Of a DNA stretch of 64,000 bases, positions 8,694-16,139 are shown piece after piece (within the stretch, counting starts at the first letter, position 1; the number at the start of each line of letters is the position of its first letter). The stretch is from Polynucleobacter sp. AP-Nino-20-G2 (GTDB lineage: Bacteria > Pseudomonadota > Gammaproteobacteria > Burkholderiales > Burkholderiaceae), in NCBI RefSeq assembly GCF_018688235.1, contig NZ_CP061313.1:310001-374000 (forward strand), in the 5' to 3' direction. The notes beneath the pieces were generated by a model. That model was not told where the DNA came from, ran no database searches, and worked only from the letters and a program-made list of their open reading frames with translations. Both the position numbers and the translations under genes were made by a program.

Positions 8694-10433
8694 TTAGGCT
8701 GTCGCCCCTTTGGAGTGCTTAGCATCATTTTTATTTAATGCGTTCTTATAGGCGGCCTCTTTAAAGGGTGTTACACCTAAACGGCGGTAAGTATCGATAA
8801 AGGGTTCATCACCAGTGCGTTGCTCTATATAAGTATTAATGAGGCTAGTCATCACATCGGGAATTTCATTGGCGTAGAAAGAAGGCCCAATGACTTTGCC
8901 AATGGAGGCATCATTGCCTTGTTCGCCACCGAGAGTAATTTGATACCACTCTTCACCATCTTTATCTACACCAAGAACGCCGATATTGCCAACGTGATGA
9001 TGGCCACAAGAGTTGATGCAGCCAGAGATGTTTAAAGTGATACCACCTAAGTCATGCAAGTAATCCAAGTCATCAAAACGCTCTTGAATTGCTTTAGCAA
9101 TGGGCAGGGATTTGGCATTAGCCAATGAGCAGAAATCACCACCTGGGCATGCAATGATGTCGGTGAGCAAGCCAATGTTTGGTAGCACGAGGTTTTGCTG
9201 TTTGGCAGCACGCCAGAGATTGAGTAATTCCGCTTGTTCAACATCTGCCAGCACTAAGTTCTGTTCGTGAGTAACGCGTAATTCACCAAAACTAAATTGA
9301 TCAGAGAGATCAGCAATGGCGTTCATTTGGGCGCTAGTTGCATCGCCTGGAGCGGCGGTGCCATGGGGTTTGAGTGACAAGATCACTGAAGCATAGCCAG
9401 GCACTTGATGCGGTTTGACATTGCGCTCTAACCAACGGGTAAAGGCAATTTTTTCATTAGCATCTAAGTCTGCTGTGAAGCGAGCGGCTAACTGCTCATT
9501 GTCTACAGCTGTTAATGATTTATAACTTGGCTTAGTAAAGTGTTTCGCAACACGATCCCATTCAGCTTGAGTGAAGTTATCTTTGCTATTTTTGCTTGCG
9601 TTGTGTAACTGCGCCCATTCACCTTCCACTTGGCGTGCGAATTCTTCTGGGCCTAAAGCCTTTACTAAGATCTTGATACGCGCTTTGTATAGATTGTCTC
9701 TTCTGCCAAAGCGGTTATATACGCGCAATAGTGCAGTCAGATAACTGGGTAACACTTGCCAAGGAACATCTTGCTTAATCAATGAACCCAAAATCGGGGT
9801 GCGACCCATGCCGCCGCCCGCATAGATATCAGCAGTGAGTTCACCTTCGGGATTTTTCTTCAGTTCAATGCCAACATCATGGCAAAGCAAGACAGTGCGG
9901 TCTTCTTTAGCACCATTGATTGCAAACTTAAATTTACGTGGCAAGTGTGCAAACTCTGGATGCAGGGTGGACCATTGGCGCAGTAGCTCGCAGATGGGTC
10001 TTGGATCAATGTATTCATCGCCAGCAACCCCTGCGAAGGCATCACTCGTAATGTTACGAATACAGTTGCCTGAGGTCTGAATGGCATGCATCTCGACCTT
10101 GGCTAACTCGGCCAAGATATCGGGGGTCTGCTCTAACTCCACCCAGTTGTATTGAATATTTTGACGGGTCGTAAAGTGACCATAACCACGATCGTATTTG
10201 TCGGCAATAAAGGCGAGGGTGCGTAATTGCTTGGCACTTAATAAGCCGTAAGGAATGGCAACGCGCAACATGTAGGCATGGCGCTGATGGTACAAACCGT
10301 TTTGCAGGCGTAAAGGGCGAAACTCTTCTTCGGCTAAGGTGCCATTGAGGCGGCGCTCAACCTGGTCTCGGAATTGGGCAACCCGTTGATCTACAAGGGT
10401 TTGGTCAATATGGTCGTATTTATACATAGGCAC
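8694..10433 (-). CDS. cysI: Sulfite reductase hemoprotein, siroheme and 4Fe-4S
   Basis: A 579-residue siroheme enzyme that reduces sulfite to sulfide in cytoplasmic sulfate assimilation. It has the two-fold nitrite/sulfite reductase architecture: an N-terminal half-domain with GYGHFTTRQNIQYNWVELE, a central GGGMGRTPILG stretch, and the cluster/siroheme cysteines at about residues 429 and 435 (CPGGDFC) and 472 and 476 (GCINSC followed by GHHH). The spacing C-x5-C and C-x3-C is that of the family. Length and the lack of an N-terminal flavoprotein gene nearby fit the ferredoxin-like NirA/CysI group common in Burkholderiales. It leads the operon with DUF934 and cobA; sulfite rather than nitrite is inferred from that context. 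Confidence 0.92.
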   Translation of the reverse strand: MPMYKYDHIDQTLVDQRVAQFRDQVERRLNGTLAEEEFRPLRLQNGLYHQRHAYMLRVAIPYGLLSAKQLRTLAFIADKYDRGYGHFTTRQNIQYNWVELEQTPDILAELAKVEMHAIQTSGNCIRNITSDAFAGVAGDEYIDPRPICELLRQWSTLHPEFAHLPRKFKFAINGAKEDRTVLLCHDVGIELKKNPEGELTADIYAGGGMGRTPILGSLIKQDVPWQVLPSYLTALLRVYNRFGRRDNLYKARIKILVKALGPEEFARQVEGEWAQLHNASKNSKDNFTQAEWDRVAKHFTKPSYKSLTAVDNEQLAARFTADLDANEKIAFTRWLERNVKPHQVPGYASVILSLKPHGTAAPGDATSAQMNAIADLSDQFSFGELRVTHEQNLVLADVEQAELLNLWRAAKQQNLVLPNIGLLTDIIACPGGDFCSLANAKSLPIAKAIQERFDDLDYLHDLGGITLNISGCINSCGHHHVGNIGVLGVDKDGEEWYQITLGGEQGNDASIGKVIGPSFYANEIPDVMTSLINTYIEQRTGDEPFIDTYRRLGVTPFKEAAYKNALNKNDAKHSKGATA

Positions 10434-10624
10434 ACATTGTCTAGTGGCTTGAGTATTTCTACAACGAATTAAATATTGAGTCTATATAACTAAAAAGATA
10501 TATAAAGCCATGAAAATTGGGTTTAGCCTTGATATTGGGCTGATACCCCTTGATTTAACTGGGATAATTTCCATAGAAATTATTATGTAATAATATTTCC
10601 AATGAAACTAAAGACTTCATCATC

Positions 10625-11002
10625 ATGGCTCTAGCACATCAAATGCAACCCATCTCCAGTCCAGCAAGCGTCTTGGCTAAAGCGGTTATTCGAGTTGCGG
10701 ATCGATTACAGATTTCACATGCATTGTTATCTCGGGTATTAGGGCTTAGCCCCCCAACCATTACCCGTCTCTACCAAGGTGGATATGAGATAAAAGAGGG
10801 GGCAAAGGAATGGGAATTTTCACTCCTTTTTGTGCGTTTATATCGATCCCTTGATTCGATCGTGAGCGATGATCAGATAGCGCGTCAATGGCTCAATAGT
10901 GACAATTTAGGTTTGCATGCCAAGCCCATTGCCTTAATAGTAACAACGGAAGGATTGGTACGTGTCGTTCAATACTTGGACTCCTCACGCGGTATCGTCT
11001 GA
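10625..11002 (+). CDS. Xre/MbcA/ParS-type antitoxin
   Basis: A 125-residue antitoxin with an N-terminal helix-turn-helix (ADRLQISHALLSRVLGLSPPTITRLYQG, about residues 23-50) and a C-terminal toxin-binding domain of the DUF2384 type (SLLFVRLYRSLDSIVS then ARQWLNSDNLGLHAKPIALI). The latter contains the NxxLxxxP-like loop of this family. It neutralises the RES toxin coded immediately downstream; the two frames overlap by about 41 bases, which couples translation. It probably represses its own promoter in the 190-base gap after divergent cysI. The ATG at 10625 is preceded by AT-rich promoter-like sequence. Confidence 0.88.
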   Translation: MALAHQMQPISSPASVLAKAVIRVADRLQISHALLSRVLGLSPPTITRLYQGGYEIKEGAKEWEFSLLFVRLYRSLDSIVSDDQIARQWLNSDNLGLHAKPIALIVTTEGLVRVVQYLDSSRGIV

Positions 11003-11687
11003 AGCATTTCCCTGGAAGGAAAAGGTTTGGCGAATTGTGGAGGCTCAACATATTGCCTCGACAATGAAGTTGGTGGATGGCTTGGAGGAGCAACAGACTC
11101 TGGAGTCATTACTTGAAGCTAGTAAACCTTCTTTTCGGCCAGGAACTGCAAGCCTCGATTACTTATTCGCAACCCCATTTCGGTATCACCCAAAACGAGG
11201 GGGATCTCGATTTCGATCGGAAATTGATCCAGGAGTTTTCTATGGCGCCCAATCTATTCGAACTGCAGGTGCAGAGCTTGGATATTGGCGCTGGCGTTTT
11301 TTAAAAGATGCTTTGGAATTGAACTGCTTGGGTCCTATTGCCCATACGGTGTTTTCTTGTGACCCATCTTGCCATGCCGTTGATCTGAGGTTGCCCCCTT
11401 TTTCTGAAGATGCCAGAGTCTGGGGTGATTCTAGTCAATATCTCAATACACAAGAAATTGCTCGTGTAGCAAGAAAGGCGGATATTCAGGCGATTGTTTA
11501 CGAATCTGTTCGAGACAAGAATCCATCATGGTGTGTCGCAATTCTGGATCCAGATGTTTTCAGGACAATAAAACCAAAAATTGATGAACAGTCTTGGTTT
11601 TTGTCTGTTAATCATGCTGCAGTCACCTTAAGGAGTCAGAGTGAGGCTTACACCTTTTCAACGTCTCCATGGGTTGAAGGTGGGTAA
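10962..11687 (+). CDS. RES-domain toxin (NAD+-degrading type)
   Basis: A 241-residue RES protein. RES toxins of Xre/RES type II systems deplete cellular NAD+, and some act by phosphorolysis. Recognisable are VWRIVEAQHIASTMKLVD near the N-terminus, the LFATPFRY segment, and the catalytic-region motif GSRFRSEIDPGVFYGAQS with its Arg and Tyr, followed by Glu in AGAELGYWRWRFL. The GTG at 10962 inside the antitoxin frame is the likely start. The gene is intact, so the pair is probably functional. A strong hairpin terminator follows at 11707-11738. Which reaction this member performs cannot be read from sequence. Confidence 0.88.
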   Translation: MSFNTWTPHAVSSEAFPWKEKVWRIVEAQHIASTMKLVDGLEEQQTLESLLEASKPSFRPGTASLDYLFATPFRYHPKRGGSRFRSEIDPGVFYGAQSIRTAGAELGYWRWRFLKDALELNCLGPIAHTVFSCDPSCHAVDLRLPPFSEDARVWGDSSQYLNTQEIARVARKADIQAIVYESVRDKNPSWCVAILDPDVFRTIKPKIDEQSWFLSVNHAAVTLRSQSEAYTFSTSPWVEGG

Positions 11688-11706
11688 TGCCTTATCTAAC
11701 ACTTAA

Positions 11707-11738
11707 AAATAAAGCGCCAATCAATTGGGGCTTTATTT
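11707..11738 (+). terminator. Rho-independent terminator after the RES toxin
   Basis: A 14-base stem (AAATAAAGCGCCAA with TTGGGGCTTTATTT, one mismatch) around a TCAA loop. It lies 20 bases after the toxin stop codon. The A-rich and T-rich flanks let it work in both directions, so it may also end the convergent small-membrane-protein transcript. Confidence 0.75.
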
Positions 11739-11765
11739 CTTCATCTTGTATTGCCAGTCGGGCGA

Positions 11766-12137
11766 CTAGAGGCTGAATTCCCTATAGTGCCTATAGAGGT
11801 TCGCAATAGAGGCAAAGCCTAAGACAACTAGTAGAACCGCAAATAGATAGTCGAGGGTGAGGTAAGTAAAAAGTCCTGTTTGTATGGCTACAGCTGCCGC
11901 AATGAAAGCGGCGATTGCTCCAAACACCACCAATTTGAAGTTCGGAATGAATGCGCCCAGGGTAATGGCGACAAATAGCAGAATCAATTCAGAAACCAAT
12001 TGATCGGCCATCAGGAAGATGCTGTTCGTGAGTTCTGGGTTGACGATTTTGCCAACAATGGCTAGAACCAGGATGCTACCCAGGATGGCAAAGTTCAGCT
12101 TTGCCTTCATCAGAATAGTTTTGAGTTGATCGTTCAT
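11766..12137 (-). CDS. Hypothetical four-helix membrane protein
   Basis: A 123-residue protein with about four hydrophobic helices (roughly residues 15-32, 48-65, 67-88 and 95-113), a polar N-terminus (NDQLKTILMKAK) and a basic C-terminal tail (ANLYRHYREFSL). No catalytic motif is seen and the family is not recognised. It follows a 75-residue two-helix membrane protein by 28 bases in the same direction, so the two may form a small inner-membrane complex or simply share a transcript. Confidence 0.65.
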   Translation of the reverse strand: MNDQLKTILMKAKLNFAILGSILVLAIVGKIVNPELTNSIFLMADQLVSELILLFVAITLGAFIPNFKLVVFGAIAAFIAAAVAIQTGLFTYLTLDYLFAVLLVVLGFASIANLYRHYREFSL

Positions 12138-12165
12138 GATGGTTTCTGGCTATTGATGGACTTGT

Positions 12166-12393
12166 TTAGTAGTTCGGACTGCCACTAAAGACTAGGCTGA
12201 TGCCGAGCCATAAGAGAATGAAGGCCACCAAAATCGTAATGCCCAGTTTCTTGAGAAAGTATTCGAGGCTATCCATATAGGCTTCATCATTGCGACCAAA
12301 GTATTGGTCAAAACGCTTCCACACTAAACGAGCAACAACGAGGGGGAGCAGCATTGCCACAATGCCTAAAACAACGGTAAAAGTAGTATCCAT
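12166..12393 (-). CDS. Hypothetical two-helix membrane protein
   Basis: A 75-residue protein with two membrane segments (about residues 5-22 and 51-70) separated by a charged loop containing KRFDQYFGRNDEAYMDSLEYF. The first helix and the loop carry conserved-looking aromatic and acidic residues, but I cannot assign a family. It lies upstream of the four-helix protein in the same direction and downstream of the amidohydrolase gene, possibly in one operon. Confidence 0.6.
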   Translation of the reverse strand: MDTTFTVVLGIVAMLLPLVVARLVWKRFDQYFGRNDEAYMDSLEYFLKKLGITILVAFILLWLGISLVFSGSPNY

Positions 12394-12433
12394 TTAAAGG
12401 TCTTCTTTCTGATTGCGAATTTCTGTCGAATTC

Positions 12434-13357
12434 CTAGCCGATGGCAGGAAAGTCATACAGGATACAGGGGTTATCAACTAATATCGTCTTTCTCAGGACG
12501 GGGTCGCTTACCCAAGATCCAAAAAGGTCGCATAGGTCTGCATCGTGCGGCATTTTCTTCTTCACCATCACATGGGGCCAATCACTACCCCAAATCAAGC
12601 GCCTTGGATTTGCGAGGAGCACAGCCTCATTGAAAGGGCGCATATCAGCATAGGGTAAATCACCATCACCAATGCGATAGGGGCCGGTCATCTTGACCCA
12701 TGCCGCTGCATTTCGTAATAGCCCTAATAGACCTTGAAAGCCTTTGTCTTGAACTCCATGTTTTGCATGGGTATAACCAAAGTGCCCAAAGACTAAATCT
12801 ACCGGAAAGTTCTCAAAAGTTTTTTCAAGATCGGGAAATTCATTGGCGTGCATGAGTAACTCTAGATGCCAACCAAAGGGTTGAATACGTTGCGCCAGTT
12901 CTCGCAGTGCTTTGATGGGAAGGCCGGCAGACTTATCAGCAACATCGACAATATTGCAGCGCACCCCACGAACGCCCAGTTGATGCATCTGTTCCAATTC
13001 TGTATCGGAGATATTCTGATCCAATACCGCTACACCGCGAAACTTACTAGGGTTTAGTGATAGCGCTGAGAGCATTGCACGATTGTCTGTTCCGTATACG
13101 CTGGGCTGAACCAAAACAGCACGATCAATGCCCAGCATGTTGAGCAAATGTTCGTATTGCTCAAGTGTTGCATCTGGTGGTGTGTAGATGCGCTCCTTGG
13201 CATACGGAAATTGGCTGGCTGGCCCACATACATGGGCATGGCAATCTACCGCCCCCGCTGGAAATGCAATCTTGGGTGATCGTATTTCTGCATCGGGAGC
13301 TTGGCAGAGTGGAGCATCGAATACTGGCATTGAACTATTGAGGTTCGATGTTTGCAT
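12434..13357 (-). CDS. Amidohydrolase, 2-pyrone-4,6-dicarboxylate lactonase-like
   Basis: A TIM-barrel metal-dependent hydrolase of the amidohydrolase-2 group, closest in look to LigI-type lactonases of aromatic-acid breakdown. The DCHAHVCGP motif near the N-terminus gives the first metal or substrate histidines, LVQPSVYGTDN follows, and the C-terminal WGSDWPH carries the catalytic Asp. The frame opens at 13399, but the Met at 13357 (or 13330) avoids most overlap with the upstream Bug-protein gene and still precedes the first barrel strand; I use 13357. Its substrate is probably a carboxylated lactone or related acid. Being translated after a TctC-type binding protein, it may act on the acid that protein captures. 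Confidence 0.8.
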   Translation of the reverse strand: MQTSNLNSSMPVFDAPLCQAPDAEIRSPKIAFPAGAVDCHAHVCGPASQFPYAKERIYTPPDATLEQYEHLLNMLGIDRAVLVQPSVYGTDNRAMLSALSLNPSKFRGVAVLDQNISDTELEQMHQLGVRGVRCNIVDVADKSAGLPIKALRELAQRIQPFGWHLELLMHANEFPDLEKTFENFPVDLVFGHFGYTHAKHGVQDKGFQGLLGLLRNAAAWVKMTGPYRIGDGDLPYADMRPFNEAVLLANPRRLIWGSDWPHVMVKKKMPHDADLCDLFGSWVSDPVLRKTILVDNPCILYDFPAIG

Positions 13358-14327
13358 CTTTGGCAATCTTTTGATACTTGGCCATTTCTTCACGAACAAA
13401 TTTGCTGAACTCTTGTGGGCTCATAGGTGTTGCCTTAATTCCTTTTGCTTCGTATGCTGCTTTTACTTCTGGACTTTGCATCGCTGCGTTAATGTCGTGA
13501 TTGATTTTCTTCACAATCGCAGCAGGTGTTCCGGCAGGTGCCCAGACGCCAAACCACAGACCAATATCAAAATTAGAATAGCCTTGCTCGGCGATGCTAG
13601 GAATTTCTGGGACTGTCGCATTACGCGTTTTGCTGGTCACGCCTAGAGCACGAACTTTGCTACCTCTTAGTTGCCCAATGGCGGTATCTAACGGCGCCAT
13701 ATAAAAAGCCGTTCTGCCGGACATGGTGTCCTGAATCGCTTCGGGTGAGCCTTTATACGGGACATGAGTCAGTTTGATGCCCATCATCTGGTTAAAGTAT
13801 TCTGCTGCGAGATGGGTTGAACTACCAACGCCTGCGGAAGCAAAGGTGATTTCATCGGGTTTGGATTTGGCGGCAATGACCAGATCCCGGATGGTTTGAT
13901 AAGGGCTATCTGCGGCAGTAATCATGACGTATGGTGTCTGACCCAAGATATCGACGTCGATCAGGCTTTTGAGGGGGTCATAAGGCAGTTTCTTATAAAT
14001 AGCGGGATTGGCTGCATACGATGCTGATTGCACTAGTAATGTGTAGCCATCTGGATCGGCATTCACGACTACGCCAGTGCCGATCAGGCCGCCGGCTCCT
14101 GGCCGGTTTTCAATAATGACGGGTTGTTTCCAGGTCTCGGTCAAGCTTTTGGCTACCACGCGACCTGCAATATCAGCACCAGAACCGGTAGTTAGGGGCA
14201 CCACCATCTTGACCGTTCGATTTGGAAAGTTCTGGGCATGAGCAGAATGGCTCATCAGGCTTAAGCTGGCTAGGGCGCCTAAGAGCAAGTGTGGAATGCG
14301 AGCAGCAGAATCGCGCAATGAGAACAT
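13335..14327 (-). CDS. Bug/TctC-type periplasmic solute-binding protein
   Basis: A 330-residue extracytoplasmic binding protein of the tripartite tricarboxylate transporter family. It has a signal peptide of about 31 residues ending in AHAQ, then FPNRTVKMVVPLTTGSGADIAGR with the family's glycine-rich ligand loop. Later come ENRPGAGGLIGTGVV and FASAGVGSSTHLAAEYF, which bind carboxylates. Such proteins are very numerous in Burkholderiales, and most, as here, have no tctA/tctB permease genes beside them. The gene overlaps or abuts the amidohydrolase downstream, suggesting shared handling of an organic acid. Confidence 0.9.
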   Translation of the reverse strand: MFSLRDSAARIPHLLLGALASLSLMSHSAHAQNFPNRTVKMVVPLTTGSGADIAGRVVAKSLTETWKQPVIIENRPGAGGLIGTGVVVNADPDGYTLLVQSASYAANPAIYKKLPYDPLKSLIDVDILGQTPYVMITAADSPYQTIRDLVIAAKSKPDEITFASAGVGSSTHLAAEYFNQMMGIKLTHVPYKGSPEAIQDTMSGRTAFYMAPLDTAIGQLRGSKVRALGVTSKTRNATVPEIPSIAEQGYSNFDIGLWFGVWAPAGTPAAIVKKINHDINAAMQSPEVKAAYEAKGIKATPMSPQEFSKFVREEMAKYQKIAKDANIEPQ

Positions 14328-14446
14328 CGTATCTCCTTAGTTGTTTTTATAGTTTCGTTGGATAATCTACCACGCTCCTTTCAAGATCTCCATGATCCTG
14401 ATTAGGGAGGTAAAAACATGAAATTAGCCAAAAGAGGCGGAGATAA

Positions 14447-15262
14447 ATGAGTCAATTGCTAGATGCACAGATCGTCAAGGTAAACGGGGTCGATATTGCT
14501 TATCGTTTTGATGGCCCTAAAGATGGGCATGTGATTTTGATTGCCAATAGCTTGATGGCCAATGGCGCAATGTGGGACTGGAATGTGCCCGCTTTTGCTG
14601 ATCGTTATCGTGTGTTGCGCTATGACAAGCGTGGCCATGGCGCCTCCGGCACAACAACTGGCCCATATAGCATTGCGCAATTGGCTGATGATGCGGTTGG
14701 ATTGCTGGATGCGCTCAAGATTGATAAGGTGCATTTCATTGGATTGTCGATTGGTGGAATGATTGGGCAACAGTTGGGTGCTCGTTATCCAGAGCGCATC
14801 TATTCCCTATCTCTATGCAATAGCGCAAGCGAAATGCCACCCCGCAGCCTCTGGGAAGAAAGATTTGAAATCGCCCGTACTGAAGGCATTGCAGGTCTAG
14901 TAGAAGGTACGATTAAACGCTGGTTTACTGCTCCCTTTATTGATCGCGCGCCGCAGGATATTCAAAAGGTTCGTGAAATGATCATGGGTACCGACGTCAA
15001 TGGTTACATGGCTTGTGGGCGCGCTGTTCAGGATATGGCGCAAAGTACGATGTTGTTAAAGATTAAAGCGCCTACCTTGGTATTGTCTGGACGCAAAGAT
15101 CCCGCTTGTACGGTGGAGCAGGGTATCGTTCTGAATCGGATGATTGATGGATCAAAGATGGTGATCTTGGAAGATGCGGCGCATTTATCGAATATTGAGC
15201 AGCCAGAGTTGTTTAATCAGGCAGTTCGTCAGTTTATTGACTCAGTCGACGATAGCTTATAA
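14447..15262 (+). CDS. Alpha/beta hydrolase, 3-oxoadipate enol-lactonase-like
   Basis: A 271-residue alpha/beta-hydrolase resembling PcaD. The catalytic triad is visible: Ser in GLSIGGMIG (near residue 103), Asp in SGRKDPACT (about 219) and His in EDAAHLSNIEQP (about 248). The RYDKRGHGASG oxyanion-region motif and the AMWDWNVPAFADRYRVLRYD stretch are characteristic of enol-lactonases. Those enzymes hydrolyse 3-oxoadipate enol-lactone in the protocatechuate pathway, but no other pca genes are present here, so the substrate is uncertain. It is divergent from the Bug/amidohydrolase pair, which may mark a small aromatic-acid island. Confidence 0.8.
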   Translation: MSQLLDAQIVKVNGVDIAYRFDGPKDGHVILIANSLMANGAMWDWNVPAFADRYRVLRYDKRGHGASGTTTGPYSIAQLADDAVGLLDALKIDKVHFIGLSIGGMIGQQLGARYPERIYSLSLCNSASEMPPRSLWEERFEIARTEGIAGLVEGTIKRWFTAPFIDRAPQDIQKVREMIMGTDVNGYMACGRAVQDMAQSTMLLKIKAPTLVLSGRKDPACTVEQGIVLNRMIDGSKMVILEDAAHLSNIEQPELFNQAVRQFIDSVDDSL

Positions 15263-15311
15263 GCAGTAAGAGAATTTTCTCTTTGTTTTGCCTTATTCAT
15301 AGGAGATTGTG

Positions 15312-15890
15312 ATGGCCGAATTATCAGTAGCTCAAATGAAAGAAATCCGCGCGGCAGTATTAGGTGCTGCAGCTAAAGTGCCAGGCGCACTCATCGGCAT
15401 GGGCGTGCTATTTATTGCTTTGGGAATGATTGGTGTCGCAGGTCAGACATTATTTTCATTTGTGACAATTAATGTATTGGGTGCATTCTTGATCTTTGGT
15501 GGCGCTCTGCAATTTGCTCACGCACTTAAGTCATCTGGCTGGAAGAGTGTTTCCATTCAAATACTCTTGGCCATTCTGTATATTGCCGCCGGTATTTATA
15601 CCTGGGCATACCCCATTCCGGCTTTAGAGGCTATTACGCTGTGGCTCGCCGCAATCTTTTTTGTGACTGGCGCACTACGTCTCATCTCTGCATTTCAGCA
15701 CCGTCATTTCCGTGAGTGGTTTTGGTTGGTGTTGTCTTCTGCCATTTCTATCTTGATGGGCGTTTTGATCATGAACGGTTATCCAGAAACCAGTTTATGG
15801 TTGCCTGGACTCTTGATCGCAATTGAGTTGTTATTGCAAGGTTGGTCATTGCTGTTTCTTGGCTTGGCTGCGCGCTCATTAACGAAGTAA
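15312..15890 (+). CDS. HdeD/DUF308-family membrane protein
   Basis: A 192-residue inner-membrane protein with six helices arranged as three DUF308 hairpins, as in HdeD. HdeD of Escherichia coli is linked to acid resistance at high cell density; the molecular activity is not known. An AGGAGA ribosome site lies five bases before the ATG at 15312, which I prefer over the GTG three bases earlier. The N-terminal 20 residues are soluble (SVAQMKEIRAAVLGAAAK). It stands in line with the preceding hydrolase gene, with about 50 bases between. Confidence 0.82.
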   Translation: MAELSVAQMKEIRAAVLGAAAKVPGALIGMGVLFIALGMIGVAGQTLFSFVTINVLGAFLIFGGALQFAHALKSSGWKSVSIQILLAILYIAAGIYTWAYPIPALEAITLWLAAIFFVTGALRLISAFQHRHFREWFWLVLSSAISILMGVLIMNGYPETSLWLPGLLIAIELLLQGWSLLFLGLAARSLTK

Positions 15891-15939
15891 TAGTCGGCAA
15901 CAATAAGACTGTTCATCAAATACGTAAAGTGCTACTGGA

Positions 15940-16113
15940 ATGAAAAAAACTGACCTCTATAAAAACCTGGCTTTGACCACTGCTCAGCGCATGAAGAATG
16001 CCAAGAAGGTGCCTAAGCCAGGCGTGGCAGAGAATGTTGCCAAGACCAAAAAAGAGCTTGCTAGCAGCAACCCCATGCTCGCGTCTTTAATGGGCAAAGC
16101 GAAATCTAAGTAA
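15940..16113 (+). CDS. Small basic protein (57 aa)
   Basis: A 57-codon frame lying cleanly between the HdeD-like gene and the TonB receptor gene. The product is Lys-rich and soluble (KKTDLYKNLALTTAQRMKN, then KKVPKPGVAENVAKTKKEL, ending NPMLASLMGKAKSK). No family is recognised. Predicted helical and highly basic, it could bind nucleic acid or a ribosome, but that is only composition. The ribosome site is weak (CTGGA before the ATG). Codon use looks like that of its neighbours, and the frame fills the gap exactly, ending 26 bases before the next start. Confidence 0.55.
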   Translation: MKKTDLYKNLALTTAQRMKNAKKVPKPGVAENVAKTKKELASSNPMLASLMGKAKSK

Positions 16114-16139
16114 TGCCAAGCTAGGCAGAGGACGCAGCG

